DNA of 64,000 bases from GCA-003244245 sp050699635 (GTDB taxonomy: Bacteria > Actinomycetota > Actinomycetes > Mycobacteriales > Pseudonocardiaceae). The stretch covers positions 112,730 through 176,729 of the forward strand of contig JBOHFK010000001.1 of the NCBI GenBank assembly GCA_050699635.1. The letters run 5' to 3'. Below, piece after piece: positions 44,663-51,589 of the stretch. The notes beneath the pieces are model-generated. The model was not told the origin of the DNA. It was given only the letters and a program-made list of their open reading frames with translations, and made no database searches. Within the stretch, counting starts at the first letter, position 1, and the number at the start of each line of letters is the position of its first letter. Made by a program: the position numbers and the translations under genes.

Positions 44663-45133
44663 ATCCCGGTAGCGCAGCGTGATTGTGGCCGCCGGGATTC
44701 TGGAGCGATCGACGGTTAGTATAGCGCTCCCGCGATGGTGGGTTACGGCTGCGTCTGGCTCTGAGCCTGTTGTCCCCTCGGGCGTGTGGTCGTGTCGGGC
44801 GAGCAGGCATGCGCCGCTGGCTGCGCCAGCCGAGCGCGAACGCAGCGGGGATGCTCAGCATCGCTGCGAACGGGTCAGGTCCACGAAATGGGCTCAGCAA
44901 TCACACGAATGAGCGGAATGCGATTATGCTTACTATTTGCTGTGCGCATATCGCTCTATGGATGAGCCATGCCTAGGCCTCAGGTCACGATAACATCGAT
45001 CGTGCTGATCGGGTGGGAGCAACACGCGGACGGTAAGCGGTAGTCGCGGGTTATAAATCTGGGATGGCGATGCCCACATCACATCGCTCGTTGTGTCGTT
45101 CTTCAGTCGGGAGACAGAGCGGGAGGATGCGGT
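44663..45133. other. Intergenic region, no gene recognised
   Basis: This 471-bp gap separates the divergent desaturase and L,D-transpeptidase genes. It has a lower-GC patch around 44900-44980. I see no RNA gene, repeat array, ydaO-type riboswitch or convincing small ORF. It presumably carries both promoters. Confidence 0.6.
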
Positions 45134-46378
45134 GTGGCAGGTGTAGGTAGATTGGATGGTTGGCGGCGCCGCTCACCTCGGCGTTTGCTGGGATGGGTGA
45201 CGGGGACGATCGTGGTGCTCGCAGCAGGTGTCATGGTGGTATTCAGCCCCACGGCTCACGGTCAGGTGCTGGGTTGGTCAGCCGGGTCGGTGCGGTCGGC
45301 CGGGTCCGATCTGCCGGGGGTGCCGGGGGTATCGCCAAGGGTCGTCACCGAACCACCCGACGGCGCGACCGCGGTGAGCCCGATCGCGCCGGTGCGGGTG
45401 TCGGTCAGCGCTGGTGTGCTCGACAAGGTGTCGCTGACGAGTTCGGAGGGCAAGGTTGTGGCCGGGCAACTCGCACCGGATAAGTCGAGTTGGACGGTCA
45501 CTGAACCTTTGGGCTATGCCAAAACCTATACCTGGTCGGGTACGGCCACGGGAATTGATCGCCTGCCCCGGACTATCACCGGCTCGTTCCACACAGTCAA
45601 ACCGGAACGGCTGATCAGCGCCCAGCTCAACGTTGCCGATAACGCCACCTACGGCATCGCCATGCCGATCGCACTGGCCTTCAACTCCAGGGTGATCGAC
45701 AAGGTTGCCGTGGAACGTGCTCTGTCGGTGAGTCTTTCCGTGCCCACCGAGGGGTCGTGGGCATGGTTGGATGACACGAGCGTCCACTGGCGTCCAAGGA
45801 GCTATTTCGCCCCCAACACCCGGGTCACCGTCACCGCCAAGCTCTACGGGCTGGCCATGGGCGACGGTGCTTTTGGTCGCGAAGACATCTCCTCTGCCTT
45901 CACCATTGGCCGGTCTTACGTGCTGCAGGGTGATACCCGCACTCATCGGTTGGTGACCTATGCCAACGGGGTTCGGGCCGCAGATTATCCGGCGAGTTAC
46001 GGGTTGGACTCCGATCCTGGCCGGACAACCCACAGTGGGACGCATGTGGTGATGAGCAAGTATCCGGTCTTTTACATGAGCAATCCGAAATATCACTACA
46101 AGGATGTCGAAGCGCGGTCGGCGGTGCGGATCTCGAACAATGGTGAGTTCATTCATTCGGCGCCGTGGTCGGTGGCCCAGCAGGGCAGGACCAACGTCTC
46201 GCACGGGTGCATCAACCTCTCTCCGGCCAATGCGGCGGCGGTCTTCGACACCGTCTTACCGGGAGATCCGGTCGAAATTGTTGGTACTTCCCGGCAACTG
46301 GCATCCAGAGACGGCGACTATTACGACTGGACCATTCCTTGGGATATCTGGACAGCTAAGTCCGCCCTCTCCAGATAG
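45134..46378 (+). CDS. L,D-transpeptidase with Ig-like domains
   Basis: A 414-residue membrane-anchored cell-wall enzyme. An N-terminal helix (LLGWVTGTIVVLAAGVMVVF) anchors or exports it. Two beta-rich Ig-like domains follow (VTEPPDGATAVSPIAPVRVSVS and SAQLNVADNATYGIAMPIA), then the YkuD catalytic domain. The active site reads GEFIHSAPW and VSHGCINLSPANA with the nucleophile Cys. It forms 3-3 cross-links in peptidoglycan. The C-terminal DYYDWTIPWDIW tail is usual for this class (LdtMt-like). GTG start, with GGGAGG upstream. Confidence 0.94.
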   Translation: MAGVGRLDGWRRRSPRRLLGWVTGTIVVLAAGVMVVFSPTAHGQVLGWSAGSVRSAGSDLPGVPGVSPRVVTEPPDGATAVSPIAPVRVSVSAGVLDKVSLTSSEGKVVAGQLAPDKSSWTVTEPLGYAKTYTWSGTATGIDRLPRTITGSFHTVKPERLISAQLNVADNATYGIAMPIALAFNSRVIDKVAVERALSVSLSVPTEGSWAWLDDTSVHWRPRSYFAPNTRVTVTAKLYGLAMGDGAFGREDISSAFTIGRSYVLQGDTRTHRLVTYANGVRAADYPASYGLDSDPGRTTHSGTHVVMSKYPVFYMSNPKYHYKDVEARSAVRISNNGEFIHSAPWSVAQQGRTNVSHGCINLSPANAAAVFDTVLPGDPVEIVGTSRQLASRDGDYYDWTIPWDIWTAKSALSR

Positions 46379-46433
46379 AGACGAGTCAGAATCGGGCTGT
46401 TGGTAGTCAGGATCGGGCTGTTCTTAGTCGGGA

Positions 46434-47303
46434 TCAGATTGGGGATGCGGCAGGCAGCGTTCGCTCCAGTGCCTGCCAGCCGGTGTCCCGGTCGTGTTCG
46501 GCTGCTTCGGCGCGACCGCCACCGCGCACCCCGAACAAGCGTTTGGCGTATAGCAGGTAGATGACTACCGCGAGGTTGATGACCAAAGTGATGACCTTGG
46601 TAACGGTGATCCGGCCGGTCAGCTCGTACACCTCGGGGATCAACAGCAGCGTCGTGGCGACAAAGGTGAGATATTCGGCCCACCGGTGAGCGAACCACAG
46701 CCCAATGGCCTCGACCCCCTCCAGTAACGCGTAGCCGGCCAGCACCAACCCCACAAGCCACAGGGTGGATTCCTTAGCGGCGAAGGCCCGCTGCAGCTCC
46801 CGGAGCAGCCCCCCGCCACCCTGGCCGTTCGGCCCGCCGACGCCGCCCTGGACCGCGTCGAGGACCCGGTAGAACGTGGGGCTCAGCGCCGCCCGATCGG
46901 CGATGAACACGAATACCCCCACCGCGAGCACGCCGAGCAGCACGAAGTGAACGAGCCGATCCAAGGCGATCAGGCGGAGCACGTAGCGGTCCCGCAGCGG
47001 CCGTCCCCGGAGCGGCAAAACGATCTCGGACCGCTCGGGGAGATGCTCCCGAGTCGGTGCGGTCGGGGGTGTCAGCGGAACCCAGGCATCGCAGCGCACG
47101 CAGCGATGCCAGCGAAACCCATCTCCAGGCTCCCGAACAAGCAGGTCATCGACCGGCCGGATCGTCGCGACGTCGGTGCCGAGCAGCTCATGACCGCGGA
47201 TTCCGCAGCCGATGAGCTCGTAATGGAACCGTGGTCGCACCCCCTTTGGGCGCACTGTCCCTGGTGGTGGCCGTCCGTGCCCCAGGTCCTGGTGCCCCTC
47301 CAT
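46434..47303 (-). CDS. DUF2127 family membrane protein with N-terminal Cys/His segment
   Basis: A 289-residue protein. The N-terminal soluble part has FHYELIGCGIRGHELLG and FRWHRCVRCDAW, a zinc-ribbon-like Cys/His set, frequent in actinobacterial DUF2127 proteins. The C-terminal part has about four helices, including LVHFVLLGVLAVGVFVFIA, LWLVGLVLAGYALLEGVEAIG, EYLTFVATTLLLIPEVYEL and VITLVINLAVVIYLLYAKRL. Function unknown. It is convergent with the L,D-transpeptidase gene and divergent from the FIST gene. Confidence 0.83.
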   Translation of the reverse strand: MEGHQDLGHGRPPPGTVRPKGVRPRFHYELIGCGIRGHELLGTDVATIRPVDDLLVREPGDGFRWHRCVRCDAWVPLTPPTAPTREHLPERSEIVLPLRGRPLRDRYVLRLIALDRLVHFVLLGVLAVGVFVFIADRAALSPTFYRVLDAVQGGVGGPNGQGGGGLLRELQRAFAAKESTLWLVGLVLAGYALLEGVEAIGLWFAHRWAEYLTFVATTLLLIPEVYELTGRITVTKVITLVINLAVVIYLLYAKRLFGVRGGGRAEAAEHDRDTGWQALERTLPAASPI

Positions 47304-47498
47304 CAGCGTTCACCACCGTCGAGTCGCCACACCGCCCGTCGCACCAACCTACCGGGACTCCGAAACGCATGGTCCATCCCCAGCGCACCGTCGACGGCCC
47401 GTCCCGCATCCTGCCGAATGGGTGACGTCCGGAGCGTGCGCCCAGGACAATGGCCCAGCACAATGGGAGGGTCAGCATCCGCGAGGTCGGAGGTACCC

Positions 47499-48683
47499 GT
47501 GTCGTCACCACCAGATCTGCTCACATGTCGCTTTGGTGACGGCCTGGCGACCGGCACCGACCTGCGGGCGGCAGCGGAATCTGCCGTCACCCAGGCCCTC
47601 GGCCCACTACACGGGCAGCAACCAGACCTGCTGTGCATGTTCGTCGGTGGCGGCGACCCGGCGATGGTCGAGGCGGCGGGCGAGCGGGCCATGGCAGTGG
47701 CCGGGGCCCGGACGACTCTGGGCTGCAGCGCCGGTGGGGTGATCGGTGCAGGCCGGGGTGTGGAGAACGTCCCCGCGGTTAGCGCGTTCGCCGCCTGCCT
47801 GCCCGGGGTGAGATGCACGCCGCTGCACCTGGAGCCGGTGCGCACCCCCGATGGGGTTGCCATCATGGGAATGCCTGACCACCGCGACAACGACGCCATC
47901 GCGGTGGTGCTCGCCGATCCCTTCACTTTTCCCGCGCCCGAGTTCCTGCAACGTTCCAATGCCGAGCCCGCGATTCTGCCGCTGATCGGTGGTATGGCCA
48001 GCGGTCCTCGCGGCAGCCGGCTGTTCCTCGATGGGCGCACCGTGGCGGCCGGGGCGGTGGGAGTGGTGCTCAGCGGTCCCGTCGCGATCCGCACGGTGGT
48101 CAGCCAGGGTTGCCGCCCCTTCGGGCCGCCGATGATCGTCACCAGAGCTGAGGGCAACGTGCTGCTGGAGCTGGCCGGGATGCCCGCACTGGCCAAGCTT
48201 GAGCAGATCGTCGCCGCGCTCCCTCCCGATGATCGGCAGGCCGTGGCGCGCGGGCTGCAGATCGGCATCGCGATGGACGAGTACGTCGAGGAGCACGAAC
48301 GTGGTGACTTCCTCATCCGGGGCGTGGTCGGTGCCGATCGACAGCAAGGCGCGATCGCCATCGCAGATGTTGTGGAGGTGGGCCGGACGGTCCGTTTCCA
48401 GGTGCGCGACGCGTCAGCGGCCGACGAGGACCTCACGGAGCTGTTCGCCCGGTTCCGCGCGGAGGCCGGGGCTGTGGGTGGTGCCTTGTTGTTCTCCTGC
48501 AACGGTCGCGGGAAGGCCATGTTCCCGAGTGCCGATCACGACGTGCTCGCGGTGCGGGCAGGGCTGGACACCACCGGGGTAGCCGGATTCTTCGCGGCGG
48601 GCGAGATCGGGCCGGTCGGGGGCCGAAACCAGTTGCACGGCTTCACCGCGTCCATTCTGGTATTCGGTGCCGGTGGCTCGTGA
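47499..48683 (+). CDS. FIST-domain sensory protein
   Basis: A 394-residue protein with FIST N (LCMFVGGGDPAMVEAAGERA, TTLGCSAGGVIGAGRGVEN) and FIST C (RGLQIGIAMDEYVEEHERGDFLIRG, LLFSCNGRGKAMF, GVAGFFAAGEIGPVGGRNQLHGFTASILVF). FIST domains are predicted small-ligand sensors, often for amino acids, linked to signalling proteins. Here it stands alone with no kinase or cyclase domain. GTG 47499 is chosen, with GGAGG 5-6 nt upstream; the open frame further upstream is the antisense of the DUF2127 gene. Confidence 0.9.
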   Translation: MSSPPDLLTCRFGDGLATGTDLRAAAESAVTQALGPLHGQQPDLLCMFVGGGDPAMVEAAGERAMAVAGARTTLGCSAGGVIGAGRGVENVPAVSAFAACLPGVRCTPLHLEPVRTPDGVAIMGMPDHRDNDAIAVVLADPFTFPAPEFLQRSNAEPAILPLIGGMASGPRGSRLFLDGRTVAAGAVGVVLSGPVAIRTVVSQGCRPFGPPMIVTRAEGNVLLELAGMPALAKLEQIVAALPPDDRQAVARGLQIGIAMDEYVEEHERGDFLIRGVVGADRQQGAIAIADVVEVGRTVRFQVRDASAADEDLTELFARFRAEAGAVGGALLFSCNGRGKAMFPSADHDVLAVRAGLDTTGVAGFFAAGEIGPVGGRNQLHGFTASILVFGAGGS

Positions 48684-48695
48684 GTGATTCCCCAG

Positions 48696-49832
48696 CTAAC
48701 GGCTGGCGTGGAACTCGGCGCGAGCGACGACACCGATGTCGGCCTGATCGGTGAACAGTCCGTCGAGCCCGGCTCGGAGGTAGACGACCTGCTCGTCGAT
48801 CGCCCGCCCATAGTCGGTCGGTACGGCGCTGCTCTGGTAGTCGACTGGCAGGAAGTTGTTCTCGGCCCGGAAGGTGTAGGGATGCACGACGAGGCCGGCG
48901 TGATGCGCATCGGCCACCAGCGTGGTGGGTGATCCCAAAGTGCCGTCCGCTTTGCGCGGGATGACCTGCAGCTTGTCCGGACCGATCCCCTGGGCGTAGC
49001 GCGCGATGCTGATCAGCCCGCCGGGAGTGACCAGATCGGCATAGGTCGGACCGGAGCCGGCGGCCACGGTGTCGAACGGTGCGCCCGAGGCCGACAACAG
49101 CTGGACCGACTTGGTTTGCAGACCGGCCGCGCGAAGCTGCTTGAGATTGGTCACCTCGAAGGACTGCACGAACACCGGCGCGTCTGCTCGGTTGAGCCCA
49201 TTGTGCCGCAGGATCTCCAGCAAGCGCGGTTCCAGTGGCAGGCCGGCCCGCTGGAAGAAGGTGGGATGTTTGGTCTCCGGGTAAACCCCCAACGGCCGGT
49301 GCAGCTCAGCGGACAGCCGGGCCCGCAGATCCAGCATCTGCTGGAATGTGGGGATCTCGTAGCGCCCATTGAACAGGGTGTTGTGCTGGCGGATCTGCGG
49401 CAACCGCTCGACCGCTCGCAGTGTCTTGAGTTCGGCGAGGGTGAAATCCTCGGTGAACCACCCGGTGACGGCCTCGCCATCGAGCATCTTGGTGGTCTTG
49501 CGGGAGGCGAACTCGGGGTGGTTGGCGACGTCGGTGGTGCCGCCGATCTCCGGCTCGTGCCGGCAGACCAGCACCCCGTCGCTGGTCACCACCAGGTCGG
49601 GCTCCAGGAAGTCGGCGCCCAGCCGCGCGGCGAGCTCGTAGGAGGCGAGCGTGTGTTCGGGCCGGTAACCGGCGGCACCACGGTGACCGATCACGATCGA
49701 GTTCGGCTGGTTCCGATCGGCCTCCGGTGGGGCCGGATCGGCGAGGGCGCTCACGCTACCCAGGCTGCCACTGAGTGTTCCGGCGAGTGCGGTGACCGTC
49801 AGGCCGGCAAGAGCGGTGCGTCTGGTGACCAT
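48696..49832 (-). CDS. glpQ: Secreted glycerophosphodiester phosphodiesterase
   Basis: A 378-residue protein from ATG 49832, with GGAGAGGAC before it. The N-terminus TRRTALAGLTVTALAG is a Tat-like (twin Arg) signal. The GDPD core has IGHRGAAGYRPEHT (catalytic His-Arg), FLEPDLVVTSDGVLVCRHE (metal ligands), PETKHPTFFQRAG and QSFEVTNLKQL. It releases sn-glycerol-3-phosphate from glycerophosphodiesters outside the cell. It is convergent with the FIST gene, 12 bp apart. Confidence 0.94.
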   Translation of the reverse strand: MVTRRTALAGLTVTALAGTLSGSLGSVSALADPAPPEADRNQPNSIVIGHRGAAGYRPEHTLASYELAARLGADFLEPDLVVTSDGVLVCRHEPEIGGTTDVANHPEFASRKTTKMLDGEAVTGWFTEDFTLAELKTLRAVERLPQIRQHNTLFNGRYEIPTFQQMLDLRARLSAELHRPLGVYPETKHPTFFQRAGLPLEPRLLEILRHNGLNRADAPVFVQSFEVTNLKQLRAAGLQTKSVQLLSASGAPFDTVAAGSGPTYADLVTPGGLISIARYAQGIGPDKLQVIPRKADGTLGSPTTLVADAHHAGLVVHPYTFRAENNFLPVDYQSSAVPTDYGRAIDEQVVYLRAGLDGLFTDQADIGVVARAEFHASR

Positions 49833-49964
49833 GGTGTCCTCTCCAGAGCGGATGCGGTGTGCTTCATCGCAGTCGCCCGAGGTGAACATCAGGGGCACTC
49901 GAGCCCTTACGCGGGACGTCCGATAGGCTAACGGGCCGGTCCACTCAGGAGCCGGCGAACATCC

Positions 49965-50032
49965 ATGAGGTGATGTCTTCGGTGGCGAAGCGGTACTCAG
50001 CCCCAGCCAGGCCGAAGCAGCAGCGGAAGAGA
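49965..50032 (-). pseudogene. Stub of a second ABC-permease 3' end
   Basis: This segment is similar over about 50 bp to the 3' end of the permease gene at 50738, sharing the coding for a YRFAT-[EK]-DITS ending. On the minus strand it reads EYRFATEDITSWMFAGS then stop. Only the tail of the gene is left, preceded by the frameshifted membrane-protein gene. It looks like the remains of a duplication. Confidence 0.6.
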
Positions 50033-50037
50033 CCAGT

Positions 50038-50632
50038 TCAGATGTTGATGTGCTCCACCCGCTGATAGTTTCTAGGCAGGGGCACCTTTATTGAGCGAGC
50101 TGCGGTGACCATCGGTCCAGCGGTCAATGCTCCAATCATTCCGCCGATGAGAAAAAACACAACGAACCATGCAAGTGGCGGGGGCGAACCGGGGGTGTTA
50201 CGAATAAATTCCGGTGAGTGATAGAGGGCGAATAGTGACAGTGGCATAGCTCCACCGAGGAACCCGCCGACGAAAGGCCACCGCATCATCAGCGCGAGAA
50301 AGCCGGGCGGTGCGGCGAACATCACAAAACCAAGTTGGACCGCCGGTCCCATCTGACCAAACATAACAAGGTAGAGCACTGCCCAGATACCTGCATACAG
50401 CGTATAGCTTGCAATGAGGACTAATAGGGCTCCACCCAACCGCCCGATCACGCTCGGTGGCGGCTCTAACTCCCGCGGCGCGCCGCCGCGATCGGCAGGG
50501 TCGGCGAGGGCGCTGTACGGACGTCGTGGTTGTTGGGACCGACGTGCTTGCCAACCAGGTCGCCGCAGCAATCACCAGGGTGACGAGGACACCGATTCCC
50601 TGCCATTCCGGGCGCCCAAGCAAGTCACTCAT
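50038..50632 (-). pseudogene. Frameshifted four-helix membrane protein, unknown family
   Basis: The start at ATG 50632 has GGAGGAG 2-3 nt upstream and begins MSDLLGRPEWQGIGVLVTLV, a plausible first membrane helix. The rest of the coding potential (ELEPPPSVIGRLGGALLVLI, WAVLYLVMFGQMGPAVQLGF, FLALMMRWPFVGGFLGGAMP, PLAWFVVFFLIGGMIGALTA, then a basic tail) is in another frame, entered between about 50520 and 50590. One indel would join them into about 197 residues. The ORF from 50571 alone could encode 177 residues, so it may still be expressed. No homologue recognised. Confidence 0.5.
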
Positions 50633-50737
50633 CGCTCCTCCACCCCGGGCCGTGGTCCCTGGATGGGACCTAATCTTCGGCAATCGTAGTTAATGGGCAT
50701 CATCGGGTCGAGGCCGCTCCATCGGCGGCCGGTCCGC

Positions 50738-51589
50738 TCACGAGGTGATGTCTTTGGTGGCGAAGCGGTACCAGGCCGCCAGGCCGAAGACGGTGGCGTA
50801 GGCCAGACCGGAGAACGCCCCGCTGGCCAGATGAGTCCAGTCGATGGGGGATGCCAGCAGATCAGCCCATGCCGAGTTGAACCGGGTGGGCAGGTAGTTC
50901 CGCAGGCCACCGAGTGCGTCGATCGTCTCCAGGATCTGGGACAGGATCGATGCCATCACGGCGCCACCGACGGCCCCCAGCGGCGCGTCGGTGCTGACCG
51001 AGAGCAGTAGCGCCAGCCCAGCGACCCACGCCAGGTGCACCGCCAGGTAGCCGGGAGCCAGGGCCAGCCGGCCCGCGGCCTGGGCGAAGCCGAGTGACTG
51101 ACCGGTGGGGGAGACCAGATCGCCAGCACCGTAGGCGACCACGCCGACGGCCATCGCCACCGCGGGGAGCAGGACCAGCGCGAACACCGACAGCAGCGCG
51201 GCCACCACCGCTTTCTGCCGCAGCAGGCGTCCCCGGGGCACCGGAGCGGCCAGCAGGTAACGCAGACTTGACCAGGATGCCTCGCTGGCCACCGTGTCCC
51301 CGAAGAACAGCGCAACCACCACGACCAGCAGGAAGCTCGCCGTTGAGAACATGGCGAACACCACGAAGTTGGGCCCGCCAGCGGTAGCGAGGTCAACCAG
51401 GGTGGTGCCGCCGCCACCGGCCCGGTCGTTTCGGCCGATCCTGAAGGCGAGCCACAGCAGCGGAGGCAGTAATGCCAGTAATGCCAAGGTGAGCACGGTC
51501 CGCCTGCGCCGCAGCTGGCGCAGCAGCTCCACCCGCAGCGGCAAGCTCACCGCCGCCCGGTAGCCGGGTGCCGCCCCGGATGCGCTCAC
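50738..51589 (-). CDS. ABC transporter permease (ABC-2 type) partner of the hydrolase-ATPase fusion
   Basis: A 283-residue membrane protein from GTG 51589, overlapping the upstream ATPase stop by 4 bp (GTGA). It has about six helices, including VLTLALLALLPPLLWLAFRIG, FVVFAMFSTASFLLVVVVALFF, AALLSVFALVLLPAVAMAVG and FSGLAYATVFGLAAWYRFATKDI. SLPLRVELLRQLRRRRT is the usual cytoplasmic N-terminal helix of ABC-2 permeases. The coupling to the fusion gene shows it is its transmembrane partner. Substrate unknown. Confidence 0.85.
   Translation of the reverse strand: MSASGAAPGYRAAVSLPLRVELLRQLRRRRTVLTLALLALLPPLLWLAFRIGRNDRAGGGGTTLVDLATAGGPNFVVFAMFSTASFLLVVVVALFFGDTVASEASWSSLRYLLAAPVPRGRLLRQKAVVAALLSVFALVLLPAVAMAVGVVAYGAGDLVSPTGQSLGFAQAAGRLALAPGYLAVHLAWVAGLALLLSVSTDAPLGAVGGAVMASILSQILETIDALGGLRNYLPTRFNSAWADLLASPIDWTHLASGAFSGLAYATVFGLAAWYRFATKDITS

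Noticed and set aside
44679..44912. 77-codon ORF upstream of the L,D-transpeptidase gene
   Set aside because: No clear start signal, no motif, and composition like a shadow frame.
44900..45130. ydaO (c-di-AMP) riboswitch before the L,D-transpeptidase
   Set aside because: The conserved sequence blocks of that element are not visible in the gap.
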